NCBI GenBank assembly: GCA_022226935.1
Contig: CP092081.1
Location: 4,165,539-4,229,538 of the forward strand
Reading direction: 5' to 3'
Length of the DNA stretch: 64,000 nucleotides
Source of the DNA: Nitrospira sp.
GTDB taxonomy: Bacteria; Nitrospirota; Nitrospiria; Nitrospirales; Nitrospiraceae
The stretch's first letter is position 1. Each line of letters opens with the position of its first letter. The notes beneath the pieces are model-generated. The model did no database searches. It saw only the letters and a program-made list of their open reading frames with translations, and was not told where the DNA came from. Below, in pieces: positions 42,865-53,291 of the stretch. The position numbers and the translations under genes were made by a program.

Positions 42865-45800
42865 ATGAGACTGTCCGCACTGTCCATCGAGCGTCCGGTC
42901 CTCGCCACCGTCGCGACACTCTTGCTGATGCTCTTCGGGATCCTGTCCTATTCGCGGCTTCCGGTCCGCGAATATCCGGACATTACCTTCCCGGTCGTGT
43001 CCGTGCTCACCGTATATCAAAGCGCCGATGCCCAATTGGTCGAAACGGATATTACCTCCGTGCTCGAAGACGCGCTCAGCGGCGTCGAGGGGCTTCGAAC
43101 CCTGCGTTCGACGAGCCGGGAAGGGCTCTCCACCATCAGCCTCGAATTTACGCTCACGCGCAATCTGGATGCCGCGGCCAACGACGTGCGCGATCGGGTG
43201 GCCAGGGTGCAATCCCTGTTGCCCCAAGGCATTGAAGCGCCGCTGATCATGAAGGAAGACAGCGAATCCGACGGCATCATGTGGCTGGCCTTGATCAGCG
43301 ACCGGCACAGCGAATTGGACATGACCGACTTCGCCCAGCGCCAACTCAAAGATCGGCTCGCGCCGCTGCCGGGCGTCTCGAATGTGGTGCTCGATGGAGA
43401 ACGCCGCTATGCGATGCGAATCTGGCTCGATCCGGATCGCCTCGCCTCGCGCCTCCTGACGGTGCAGGACGTGGAAAATGCCCTGCAAACGCAGAACGTC
43501 TCGATGCCTACGGGACGGATCGAAAGCACGCAACGGGAGTTCAGCGTCCGAATGGGCGGAGGGTTGGAGCAGCCCTCGCAATTCAATCAGTTGATCCTGG
43601 CCTATCGCGACGGCTACCCGGTCCGCCTCCAAGACGTCGGGATGGCGGAAATCGCCCCGGAAGACGAGAGAAAACTGGTCCGTGTCAACGGCAAGCCCGC
43701 GATCGGCCTTGGCATCATGAAGCAGTCGAAGGCCAATACGCTGGAGGCCGCCCGCGCCGTCAAGCGCACCCTCCCTTCTTTGCAATCCCTGTTGCCCGAG
43801 GGCATGAAACTCGTGACGGCCTTCGATAGCTCCATCTATATCGAACGGTCGCTCCAGGAAGTGTACGAAGCCGTGGGGGTCTCCGTGCTCTTGGTCGTAC
43901 TGGTCGTGTTCCTCTTCCTGCGCAGCGCCAAGGCGACGCTGATCCCCACCGTGGCCATCCCGGGGTCGATCCTCGGCACGTTTGCGCTGATGCAGATGAC
44001 CAACAGCTCGATCAACACCATCACCTTACTGGGATTCGTGTTGGCGATCGGGCTGGTCGTGGACGACGCGATCGTCGTGGTAGAGAACGTCTACCGCCGC
44101 ATCGAACAGGGCATGACTCCGACGGAAGCCGCGCTCACAGGAAGTCGTGAAATCGGGTTCGCCGTCATCTCGACGACGTTGACGCTCGCCGCGGTCTTCT
44201 TCCCGATCATTTTTCTTCCCGGCATCGTGGGGCGGTTGTTCGCGGAGTTGGGCATCGCGGTCGCAGGTTCGGTGTTGCTGTCCGGCTTCATCGCCTTGAC
44301 CCTCACACCGGCGATGTGCGCGAGGCTGTTGGGTTCGACGGTGCCGGCCGGATCGCCCGCCCAGGGATCCGCCCTGGAATCCGCCGCCTGGCTGCAATGG
44401 CTCACCCGACGCTATCGCGCAGCCTTGGAGGTGGCGCTGCACCGCCCCTCGCTGGTCATGCTCGCGGCGCTGGGCTCCCTGGCCGTCAGCGGCCTGCTGT
44501 TCTGGATGCTTCCCAATGAACTGGCCCCCCTCGAAGACACCGGCTGGTTTGCGATTCACGTGAACGCGCCGGAAGGGGCCACCCTTGATTACACGGACCG
44601 GTATGCCAGGGACAGCGAGCGACAGGCAGCAAGCATTCCTGAAATGGACTCCTATTACACCGTGGTTGCACGGGGGTGGCGCCCGACGCTGGTGAATCGA
44701 GCCGTCACGTGGGTCACGCTCAAGGATTGGTCCGATCGCGACCGCACACAACGGGAAGTCATCAACAAGGTGGAACCGGCCCTTGCGGCGATTCCCGGGG
44801 CCACCGTCTTTGCGTTGAATCCGCCGCCGTTCAACCAGGAAGACAGCAAGACGCCGGTGCAGTTGATCGTGCGAGGCCCGGCGTACGACGTCTTGGACAG
44901 CCTCGTGGCGAAGGTTCGCCACGAGGCAGCGGGACACCCCGCCTTGGTCAACGTGGACAGTGACTTGGACCTGAACAAGCCCGAGTTGCGTGTGGACATC
45001 AACCGCGATAAAGCGGCGGACCTCGGCGTCCCCGTCGAAACAATCGGCCGGACCTTGGAAGTATTTTTGGGAGGGAGAAAATCCTCCATGTTCATGCGTG
45101 AAGGGAAGGAGTATCCCGTCATCGTGCAGACGCGGCCTCACCACCGCGGAACCAAATCCGATATCGATCATCTGCACGTCAGAGGAAGTCAGGGTGATTT
45201 GATTCCGCTCAGCAATCTGGTCTCGTTGAGCGAGACCGTTGCCCCGAAACAACTCAACCATTATGAAAAGCTCAGAGCGGCCACGATCAGCGCAGGAATT
45301 GGGCCTGGCGCCACGCTGAGCCAATCGGTCGATGCATTGGAAACGATCATCCGAAGGCACCTGCCCGTGAGCGCCAGTATCAGTTATGAGGGAGAAACGA
45401 AAGAGTTCAAGGAATCATCCGGGAATCTTCACTTCATCTTCGTCCTGGCCTTGCTGGTGGTCTATCTTATTTTGGCGGCACAGTTCGAAAGCTTTCGCCA
45501 TCCGATTACGGTGTTGTTGTCGGTTCCACCGGCGATGGCCGGCGCATTGCTGGCGCTCTTGCTGTTCCGTGGCACGCTGAACATCTACAGCGAAATCGGG
45601 TTGATGATCTTGATCGGACTCGTCACGAAGAATGCGATTCTCATCGTGGAGTTTGCCAATCAGCTCCGGCTCGACGGCCGTTCTCTCCATCAGGCCATCC
45701 TCGAAGCCTCGACATTGCGCTTGCGCCCCATCATCATGACCACGATGGCCACGATCCTGGCCGCCCTCCCCCTGGCCTTGGCCACGGGTGCCGGCTCTGC

Positions 45801-45981
45801 GGGCCGTTGGCACATCGGGCTCGTCGTCATCAACGGTCTCGTCCTGTCGACGCTCCTGACGCTGTTTTTGGTTCCTGTGATTTATACGATGTTGCCGGAG
45901 AGCTGGGCGATCAGACGCGCCGCAACGGCGGAGAGCGAGCTCCGAAGCGTCCTGCCTCGTCCCTCGCATTCGCAGGGGTAA
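42865..45981 (+). CDS. RND-family multidrug/siderophore efflux permease (HAE-1 type)
   Basis: 1038 residues, full length for AcrB/MdtC-type pumps. Starts LSALSIERPVLATVATLLLM, has the proton-relay aspartates in helix 4 (GLVVDDAIVVVENVYRRIEQ), the second-half helices (VVYLILAAQFESFRHPITVL, LIGLVTKNAILIVEFANQLR) and APLEDTGWFAIHVNAPEGAT at the start of the second periplasmic loop. It takes substrates from the periplasm or inner membrane and exports them through an outer-membrane channel by proton antiport. Follows its adaptor by 19 bases. Convergent with the synthetase operon, whose stop is 126 bases away. Confidence 0.94.
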   Translation: MRLSALSIERPVLATVATLLLMLFGILSYSRLPVREYPDITFPVVSVLTVYQSADAQLVETDITSVLEDALSGVEGLRTLRSTSREGLSTISLEFTLTRNLDAAANDVRDRVARVQSLLPQGIEAPLIMKEDSESDGIMWLALISDRHSELDMTDFAQRQLKDRLAPLPGVSNVVLDGERRYAMRIWLDPDRLASRLLTVQDVENALQTQNVSMPTGRIESTQREFSVRMGGGLEQPSQFNQLILAYRDGYPVRLQDVGMAEIAPEDERKLVRVNGKPAIGLGIMKQSKANTLEAARAVKRTLPSLQSLLPEGMKLVTAFDSSIYIERSLQEVYEAVGVSVLLVVLVVFLFLRSAKATLIPTVAIPGSILGTFALMQMTNSSINTITLLGFVLAIGLVVDDAIVVVENVYRRIEQGMTPTEAALTGSREIGFAVISTTLTLAAVFFPIIFLPGIVGRLFAELGIAVAGSVLLSGFIALTLTPAMCARLLGSTVPAGSPAQGSALESAAWLQWLTRRYRAALEVALHRPSLVMLAALGSLAVSGLLFWMLPNELAPLEDTGWFAIHVNAPEGATLDYTDRYARDSERQAASIPEMDSYYTVVARGWRPTLVNRAVTWVTLKDWSDRDRTQREVINKVEPALAAIPGATVFALNPPPFNQEDSKTPVQLIVRGPAYDVLDSLVAKVRHEAAGHPALVNVDSDLDLNKPELRVDINRDKAADLGVPVETIGRTLEVFLGGRKSSMFMREGKEYPVIVQTRPHHRGTKSDIDHLHVRGSQGDLIPLSNLVSLSETVAPKQLNHYEKLRAATISAGIGPGATLSQSVDALETIIRRHLPVSASISYEGETKEFKESSGNLHFIFVLALLVVYLILAAQFESFRHPITVLLSVPPAMAGALLALLLFRGTLNIYSEIGLMILIGLVTKNAILIVEFANQLRLDGRSLHQAILEASTLRLRPIIMTTMATILAALPLALATGAGSAGRWHIGLVVINGLVLSTLLTLFLVPVIYTMLPESWAIRRAATAESELRSVLPRPSHSQG

Positions 45982-46107
45982 TGGGCGACATGCACTCTTG
46001 CGGCAAGCGGGTGCACGGAACTGAAATCGTCCGGGATAGCACAGAAGCAGGCCACTCCGAGCAGAAGATGCCGAGGAGTCACTGAATGCTGCGGACCGGA
46101 AACGCGC

Positions 46108-49100
46108 TCAGGCCCGCGCGGCGTTGATTGCCGTGAGCGCTTCGCCGATCCGTTGATGGGCATGGATGCTGTAGACGGCGTCCATGTGGTCTCCGATCAA
46201 CGTCTCTACCGACACCGGACCCGTCGTATGGTGCGACCAGTCGACCGGCCCCTTCCCCCAGCGCTCGGTAGTCGCCGTTGTCCACCAGACATGAGCCGGC
46301 GCATGAACGGGATGGCATCGGGTCATGCTCAAAAACCGTGCGGCTTCTCTGGCTAAGGCGTATCCGAGTTTCAGCGACCCGATCGACGCTTCCGCCTCCT
46401 CAGGGGAAAGAAACTCTCGATCCCGCGCCCACTGAATGGCCGTTTCCACACGGTGCTCCTCATCCAATTGCTCCAGACGGTGCGCCAACGCCTCGCGTTC
46501 GGTCGCGGGAATCGCATCGAAGGCGTCGCGCCGGTCACGCCGAATGTACGCCATCAATTCCTCGACCGGCGTCGGTCCCTGCGCCGCATACAACGCATGG
46601 TCCGGTTGAGTATCCAGCAGACCAAGGAAGGCCACCGACTCCCCAGCTTCTTCCAGCACTTGCGCCGCCGCTAGAGCCAGCACTCCCCCATTCGACCAAC
46701 CCACCAGGTGATACGGGCCTCGCGGTTGCCGTTCGCGAATCAATGCGGCTTGCCGTTCCGCCAGCCTGGACATGGACACATCTTGCCAACGGAGCGCGAA
46801 GAGATGGCTCAGCGACAAACCGTACACAGGACGCCCCTCCTCCAGAGACAAGGCCAACGGACGATAGGCTTGTACATGCGTGCCGTCGGGATCGAAGCAA
46901 AACAATGGTGGCAGGTCACGGCCCTCACGCAACAGCACCACTTCCGAGGAAACGGCCTGCGCACGTGCGAGCCGATGAGCCAGCTGCTCGATCGTCGGAC
47001 ATTGAAACAGGTCCATCAACCCCAGCGGTCGATCGACGACCGCCTGAATCCGCGCGATCAACTGAACAGCCAACAGAGAATGTCCGCCCAAATCGAAAAA
47101 ATTGTCGTGAAGCCCGACTCGGCCGACTCCCAGTACCTCGATCCACATCGCTGCCAACTGCCGTTGCAGCGGAGTGAGGGGCGTCGCAGACGACTGCCGG
47201 TCGGAATTCCCCCATTCCGGTGCGGGCGCGGGCAAGGCCTTCAGGTCGATCTTGCCGGCCGGCGTGCGCGGCAGGTCAGGCAGCGGCATGATCAGAGAGG
47301 GCACCATATACTCCGGCAAGGTTGTGCCAAGCCAGCGGCGAAGTGCCGTCGCATCCAAGAGTCCGGCTTCAGAGGGGACGACATAGCCGATCAGCTTCAC
47401 TCGCCCCTCCCCATCCGCGCGGGCGCGCACGACGGCCGCGCGCACATCGGGATGTTTACGCAAGCACTCTTCGATCTCTCCCGGCTCGATACGGAATCCT
47501 CGAAGTTTGATCTGATCATCGAACCGGCCGAGAAACTCGAGCGTGCCGTCACGCCGCATCAACACCCGATCCCCCGTTTTATAAAGGCGCGCACCAGCCC
47601 GGTCGCTAAACGGGTCCGGCACGAACCGAGCGGCCGTGCGCCTGGGGGCATCGAGGTATCCACGGGCCAGACTTTCTCCTCCAATGTACAGCTCTCCCGG
47701 CGCTCCGAACGGCACCGGTTCGAGATTCCGGTCCAAGACGTAGAGCGAGCGATTCGGCAAAGGCCGGCCGATCGGTACCGACAGGGTCTCGTTTCCTGTC
47801 GTCGTGACGGCCGGCTCGTACAGGCTGGCGGTCACCGTCGTCTCCGTCGGACCATACGCGTTGAGCCATCGGACCGTCGGATCCACATGCCGCCGCCACC
47901 GGTCGAGATCCGAGGACGCAACCGGCTCATTGCCCACGATCACCAATCGCAAGGACGGTGGCGCGGCGCATTCGCTCTTTTCGATGGCTCCGATCCATTC
48001 ATGCCAATACGAGGCGGGAACCCCGGCGACGGTGACCCGTTGGCGATCGAGAAACCGGGCAAAAGCCGGAAGCGAATCGAACAGGCGGCAGGGTTGCAGA
48101 ATCATCGCCGCCCCTGCCAGCAGAGCCGACCAGATCTCCTCACCCGCCACGTCGAAGCTGATCGAGGCGAATTGCAGCACCCGATCATCGGGACTGAGAC
48201 GATAGGCCTCCGTCATCGTCTCGATATGCCGAGACAAGGCTCCCTGCGACACCACCACGCCCTTGGGCGCGCCGGTCGATCCAGACGTAAAAATCACATA
48301 GGCCGCTTGCTCCGGGCAATACGAGCCCGGCATATTGCCGTCGTCCAAGGTCTGCAACTCGCCGTCCAGAAGATCCAGCGACTGGACCGGCAGGGGAAAC
48401 TCGTCACCGTCCGGCAGCACGTCTCCGCTGATCAGCAAGAGGTCTAGGCCTGCGTCGATTGCCGTCTGCCGCTGCCGAGCAATGGGATAGGCCGGGTCGA
48501 TCGGTACGTAGGCTGCCCCCGCCTTCAAGATGGCCAGTAGGGCAACAACGAGCTCTGCGGACCGATCCAACCGGATCCCGACTCGCCCTTCCGGCCTCAC
48601 GCCTCGGCGGCGCAACCAGCGAGCCAGGCGATTGGCCTTCCGGTTCAGCGCAGCATAGGACAACGCCTGGCTTTCCAGCACGACCGCCGTCGCGGTCGGC
48701 GTGCGTTCGGCCTGCTGTTCGATGAGCCTCGCCAGCGGCAACACCGGTCCTGAGAACTGGCCGGCACGATTCACCGCCAACAAGGCCTGCCGTTCTCTCG
48801 GCGTGAGCAAGGGGATCGCCCCCACGGTAGTTTGAAGATTCCGGATCAGCGAGACCAGAATGAGCTCATACCGCTCCAACAGGCGCGTAATGGTAGGGCG
48901 TTCAAACAGATCGGTATTGTATTCAAGGCCCAGGATCAGGCCACCGTCAGCCTCCTGCACTGTCATCGAGAGGTCGAATTTCGCAGTCGTGCTCTCCATC
49001 TCCAGCGGTTCGAATTCCAACCCGTTGACCTGCAACTCCGCCATAGGAGCATTCTGGAGATCGAACATGACCTGAAAAATGGGTGAACGGCTGACGTCGC

Positions 49101-52100
49101 GCGAGGGTTGCAGCACGTCGACCAGTTTCTCAAACGGGGTGTCTTGATGGGCATAGGCTTCCAGGCAAGCTTCCCGCACCGCCGTGATCACCTCGCTGAG
49201 AGTGGCGTCCTGAGTCACCCGTGTTCGAATGGCCAGCGTATTGACAAAGAACCCGATCAGGTCTTCCGTTTCCTTCCTGGTGCGATTGGCAATCGGTGTC
49301 CCGACGATCAAATCCGACTGCTCCGTCTCGCGCGCTAGCAACATGAAGAACGCGCTCAACAGCGTCATATACAGCGTCGCGCCCGTCCTGCGACTCAGGG
49401 TCTTGAGATCATTGGCGAGGCCGGCCCGGATGGTCGAGGTGATGAGCGCGCCACGTGAGGTTTGCACCGCCGGTCTCGGTCGATCCGTCGGCAGGTCCAA
49501 GACCGGCAATTCCCCTCCCAGTACATTTTTCCAGAAAGCCAATTCCCGTTCGAGCACAGGCCCGCTCAACCACGCGCGCTGCCATTGCGCAACATCGGCA
49601 TACTGCAACGGCATGTCTGGAAGCACCGCTGGACGATCCGCCACCGTGGCGTCATACACCTCCGTCAGTTCCTTCACCAACAGATGGGAGGACCAGGCGT
49701 CCGATACGATATGGTGCAAGGTGACCAGCAGGAGTTGCTCCGTGGCCTTCAGCCGGATAAGACTGACACGCAAGAGCGGCCCGTATCGGAGATCGAACGG
49801 GCGTTCGGCCTCGACGGCGGCCAATCGAATGGCCGCCTGCTCGCGCCGCTCGTCGGGAAGATGCTGCAGATCGATCAGAGGAATTGACATCGGCTGGGCC
49901 AACCCGATGACTTGCATCGGGACGCCATTGAGACGCTGAAATTTCGTGCGCAAGGCTTCGTGGCGGCGAACGACTTCCTGGATGCTCCGTTCCAAGGCGA
50001 CGAGATCGAGCGCACCTTTCACACGTAGGGCGATAGGAATATGATAGGCCGTGCTGTCCGGCTCCAACTGTGCAAGGACCCAGAGCCGTTGTTGAGCAAA
50101 CGAGAGCGGAATGGGCCCGGTTCGGGGAATCGCTGCCAACGGAGGCGCCTGTTCTCCCTGATCCGTCTTTCTTGCCGCATCGACCGCCAGAGCCAGCCGA
50201 GCGATGGTGGGAGCTTCGAAGAGCGCCCGTAACGGCAGCTCCACGCTAAACGCCTTCCGTAACCGCGACATCACCTGCGTGGCCAACAGAGAATGTCCGC
50301 CCAGGTCGAAGAAATTGTCCTCAGTGCCGATCGCCTCTTGCTTTAAGACATCGCCCCAGAGACCGGCGAGAATCTCTTCCGTCGCGGTTGACGGCGCTAC
50401 GAATCGCCGCGGTCCCTGACCGTCACGGGCCGGTTCCGGGAGCGCTCGGCGATCCACCTTTCCATTCGCCGTCAAAGGCAAGGCGGGCAACGTGGTGATG
50501 GTCGCGGGCACCATGTAATCCGGCACGCGAGCGCGAAGAAAGTCTTGAACCGCTCGGTCATCCGGCGCCACCCCGCGGACGACGAGATAGGCTGCGAGGC
50601 AAGGTTCGACTTGTTTGTCGTTCCATACGGTGACGACGGCATCCTGAATAGCGGGATGCGTTCGCAACACCGCTTCGATTTCTCCGAGTTCGATCCGAAA
50701 CCCACGAATCTTTACTTGGTGGTCCACTCGGCCGACAAATTCGATCGATCCGTCCGGCAATCGCCTGGTCCGATCCCCGGTTCGATAGAGGCGGGCTCCC
50801 GGTTGAGACGCATACGGGTTAGGGACAAATCGTTCGGCGGTGCGGTCCGGTTGATTCCAATAACCGCGAGCCACACCAAGCCCGCCAAGATAGAGTTCTC
50901 CCGCCACCCCGACCGGCACCGGCTCCTGCCGGTGGTCGAGGATGTAGGTCTCCAGATTGTCGATGGGGAGGCCGATGGGAACGCTGCGCGCAAGGCGTGG
51001 ATCGGCGTCGCCGGTCACGGTCGTCGTCGTCACGCCGACCGTTGTTTCCGTAGGACCGTAGTGGTTGACGACCCGGCAGGTCGCCTGGTGCCTGACGTGA
51101 TCGGCCAGGTCCCATGGCAGGGTCTCCCCGCCGAAAACCAGAAGTTTATTCGGCCAGACGGCATGACCCTCCGCGGTCGCCACGAGCGCTTTGAAATGGG
51201 ATGGTACGATTTTCAAGACATCGATAGGATGCCGCGCCAGATAGGAGGCGAACGAACGGCCGTCGGTTGCGGTCTCATATCCGATGACGTGCAGACAACC
51301 ACCCGAGGTCAGCGCGGGAAACACCACGGTGTGGCCCAAGTCGGCGCTCAATGTGGAGACGGTCGCGAACTGCCACGCATCCTGGAGGTTCAACCGCCGC
51401 GTGATGGCCGACGTATAGTTGGCAAGATTCCGGTGGGAGACGGCGACCCCCTTGGGCTGTCCGGTCGATCCCGACGTGTAGATGACGTAGGCCAATTCCT
51501 CCGGCGAGAACACCAGATCGAGATCGTCGTCCGGTTCGCCGGCAAAATCTGCCGACAGACTCAGGGTCGCGCCGTCGAATTCCAACCCTGCCCGGCCGGA
51601 GACTGTCTGAACCAAAAGAATCCCGGCACCGCTCTGGGCCATGTGCGGCGCCAGGCGCACCGCCGCATGGGCCGGATCGACAGGGACGTATGCTGCGCCG
51701 ACCTTCAGCACGCCCAGCATGGCCACAATCATATCGGCCGAACGATCGATGCAGAGGCCGACTCGGTCGCCGATTGCGACGCCTCGCCGTCTGAGTCCCT
51801 GCGCCACGCGATTCGCGTGCCGGTTCAGATCGTCGTAAGACAATCGGCGTGAGTCGGCCATCACGGCCGTAGCGGACGGACGGAGTTTCGCCTGTTTTTC
51901 GATCAGAGTCTGCATCAACAGCGGAGGCTCGTACAGGCGAGCGGTCCGGTTCAGCTCCCGGGTCAGCCTGACTCGTTCCCGATGGCCCATGATGTCCAGA
52001 TCATCGATTGCGATGCCGAGTTGTTGCGGCAGATGGCGAAGCAATTCCATATAGCGATCGGCCAGGCCTTCCATGATCTCCGCGGGAATCCGTCCCCGAT

Positions 52101-53283
52101 CCGCGTGCCAGCTCATCGCGAGGGCGGCCTCATCCTCCAGGCAGAGCAATCGCACCTTGAACGGTTCGGCACTGAATGTGCTGTCGGCAAGAGTGACGGC
52201 ACCCGCTGGTGTCCTATGGGGGGTTGCGCGGCGACCGTATTCGAATCCGATCGCTTCCCTCATTGTCTGCATGTCCTCTTCAGCCTGTTCCCCAGGGTAA
52301 TACTGCTGCCAGTCTTCCGCCTGCTCCTGTTCCCGCGAAACCAAAGGGAGAACATCCCGGGTCGTCATATTTCCTTCGATCCGAAGGTGGAGCGGCAACC
52401 AGCGCTCGTACAGTCCGATCCCGCTCGACAACTCCTCATAGGGACGCCCTTCGGATCGCCACCAGCAGACGAGGTCGCGCCCGGCGGTCATTCGATAGAG
52501 CACAATCGCCCAGCATGCGCACAGCAATACCGGGAGAGAAACTTGCGCAGCCGCCGCGCCGGTGCGCAACCGTTCTGTGTCCGTGACGGAAAGCTCACGC
52601 TGGACAGGCTGCGACGCCGCTTCGGACGGTTCGGGAGAAGAGGCATATTCGAACGGCAAGGCAATGTGGTGCTCACTGGTCACGCGCCGGCGAGCCCACC
52701 AGGCCTGCCCCTGGGACGCGTCATCCCCCTCGAGCAATTCATGCTGCCATTCTGAATAGTGGCCGTATTGAATCGGCTCTTCCGGGGCCTTACCGGCTCC
52801 GGTCAACGAACGGGCCAGTTCATCCGCCAGGTTCGACAATGATTTCGTATCGGCGCAGAGCCCGGAAACATCGAGGAACATACGGCTATGGGTCTCCGTC
52901 CAGCGACAGAAGGTGGCCCGCAGCAGCGGCCCTCGTTCCCAATCAAGGTCGCCCTGTCGAGGTGACGCGTCATCCGCAACCTTCTCTTTCTCGACGTCGT
53001 CCGCAAGATCGCGGAGATCGAGGGCGCGCCATTCCAATTCCGCGCCTTCACCCACGACTTGAAACGGCAGCTTCATACCCGGCTGCCGATAGAAGGTCGT
53101 ACGGAGACTGTCATGACGAGCAATCACCTGGCGAAGCGATTCCTGCACCGCCGCGGCGTCAAAGGATCCGTCGAACGTCAGAACGGCGCGCGCCTGCCCG
53201 GGATGTCCTTGCTGCTGCCATACCCAAAGCCGCTTCTGCTGCGGCGAGAGTCGCAGCCCTTGAACCTCGATGTCCTGTTGCAT
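46108..53283 (-). CDS. Non-ribosomal peptide synthetase, terminal two modules: C*-A(Asp)-PCP-C-A-PCP-TE
   Basis: 2391 residues. N-terminal condensation-like domain (~10-430) whose HHxxxDG site reads SGLCADTKS (140-148): both histidines lost, so it cannot condense in the normal way. A1 (~445-960; YVIYTSGSTGQPKG): pocket residues, aligned by eye to GrsA, D-L-T-K-V-G-H-V-G-K, nearly the aspartate code. PCP1 serine S998. C2 (~1055-1480) intact (HHIVSDAWS). A2 (~1510-2020; YVIFTSGSTGAPKG): D-V-E-G-I-G-A-V-T-K, sharing six positions with a lysine code, so a basic residue is possible. PCP2 S2069. Thioesterase S2197 in GWSNGG and H2366 in GDHMDAV release the product. ATG 53283 has AGGGGG close upstream and lies 8 bases after the previous gene. 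Confidence 0.94.
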   Translation of the reverse strand: MQQDIEVQGLRLSPQQKRLWVWQQQGHPGQARAVLTFDGSFDAAAVQESLRQVIARHDSLRTTFYRQPGMKLPFQVVGEGAELEWRALDLRDLADDVEKEKVADDASPRQGDLDWERGPLLRATFCRWTETHSRMFLDVSGLCADTKSLSNLADELARSLTGAGKAPEEPIQYGHYSEWQHELLEGDDASQGQAWWARRRVTSEHHIALPFEYASSPEPSEAASQPVQRELSVTDTERLRTGAAAAQVSLPVLLCACWAIVLYRMTAGRDLVCWWRSEGRPYEELSSGIGLYERWLPLHLRIEGNMTTRDVLPLVSREQEQAEDWQQYYPGEQAEEDMQTMREAIGFEYGRRATPHRTPAGAVTLADSTFSAEPFKVRLLCLEDEAALAMSWHADRGRIPAEIMEGLADRYMELLRHLPQQLGIAIDDLDIMGHRERVRLTRELNRTARLYEPPLLMQTLIEKQAKLRPSATAVMADSRRLSYDDLNRHANRVAQGLRRRGVAIGDRVGLCIDRSADMIVAMLGVLKVGAAYVPVDPAHAAVRLAPHMAQSGAGILLVQTVSGRAGLEFDGATLSLSADFAGEPDDDLDLVFSPEELAYVIYTSGSTGQPKGVAVSHRNLANYTSAITRRLNLQDAWQFATVSTLSADLGHTVVFPALTSGGCLHVIGYETATDGRSFASYLARHPIDVLKIVPSHFKALVATAEGHAVWPNKLLVFGGETLPWDLADHVRHQATCRVVNHYGPTETTVGVTTTTVTGDADPRLARSVPIGLPIDNLETYILDHRQEPVPVGVAGELYLGGLGVARGYWNQPDRTAERFVPNPYASQPGARLYRTGDRTRRLPDGSIEFVGRVDHQVKIRGFRIELGEIEAVLRTHPAIQDAVVTVWNDKQVEPCLAAYLVVRGVAPDDRAVQDFLRARVPDYMVPATITTLPALPLTANGKVDRRALPEPARDGQGPRRFVAPSTATEEILAGLWGDVLKQEAIGTEDNFFDLGGHSLLATQVMSRLRKAFSVELPLRALFEAPTIARLALAVDAARKTDQGEQAPPLAAIPRTGPIPLSFAQQRLWVLAQLEPDSTAYHIPIALRVKGALDLVALERSIQEVVRRHEALRTKFQRLNGVPMQVIGLAQPMSIPLIDLQHLPDERREQAAIRLAAVEAERPFDLRYGPLLRVSLIRLKATEQLLLVTLHHIVSDAWSSHLLVKELTEVYDATVADRPAVLPDMPLQYADVAQWQRAWLSGPVLERELAFWKNVLGGELPVLDLPTDRPRPAVQTSRGALITSTIRAGLANDLKTLSRRTGATLYMTLLSAFFMLLARETEQSDLIVGTPIANRTRKETEDLIGFFVNTLAIRTRVTQDATLSEVITAVREACLEAYAHQDTPFEKLVDVLQPSRDVSRSPIFQVMFDLQNAPMAELQVNGLEFEPLEMESTTAKFDLSMTVQEADGGLILGLEYNTDLFERPTITRLLERYELILVSLIRNLQTTVGAIPLLTPRERQALLAVNRAGQFSGPVLPLARLIEQQAERTPTATAVVLESQALSYAALNRKANRLARWLRRRGVRPEGRVGIRLDRSAELVVALLAILKAGAAYVPIDPAYPIARQRQTAIDAGLDLLLISGDVLPDGDEFPLPVQSLDLLDGELQTLDDGNMPGSYCPEQAAYVIFTSGSTGAPKGVVVSQGALSRHIETMTEAYRLSPDDRVLQFASISFDVAGEEIWSALLAGAAMILQPCRLFDSLPAFARFLDRQRVTVAGVPASYWHEWIGAIEKSECAAPPSLRLVIVGNEPVASSDLDRWRRHVDPTVRWLNAYGPTETTVTASLYEPAVTTTGNETLSVPIGRPLPNRSLYVLDRNLEPVPFGAPGELYIGGESLARGYLDAPRRTAARFVPDPFSDRAGARLYKTGDRVLMRRDGTLEFLGRFDDQIKLRGFRIEPGEIEECLRKHPDVRAAVVRARADGEGRVKLIGYVVPSEAGLLDATALRRWLGTTLPEYMVPSLIMPLPDLPRTPAGKIDLKALPAPAPEWGNSDRQSSATPLTPLQRQLAAMWIEVLGVGRVGLHDNFFDLGGHSLLAVQLIARIQAVVDRPLGLMDLFQCPTIEQLAHRLARAQAVSSEVVLLREGRDLPPLFCFDPDGTHVQAYRPLALSLEEGRPVYGLSLSHLFALRWQDVSMSRLAERQAALIRERQPRGPYHLVGWSNGGVLALAAAQVLEEAGESVAFLGLLDTQPDHALYAAQGPTPVEELMAYIRRDRRDAFDAIPATEREALAHRLEQLDEEHRVETAIQWARDREFLSPEEAEASIGSLKLGYALAREAARFLSMTRCHPVHAPAHVWWTTATTERWGKGPVDWSHHTTGPVSVETLIGDHMDAVYSIHAHQRIGEALTAINAARA

Positions 53284-53291
53284 ACTTCCCC

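Noticed and set aside
46708..48447. 579-codon open frame on the + strand inside the synthetase gene
   Set aside because: It is antisense to the second A domain and carries no motifs; long antisense frames are common opposite GC-rich genes. The same holds for long + strand frames at 50545-51852, 56925-58082, 58167-59615 and 59667-60899.
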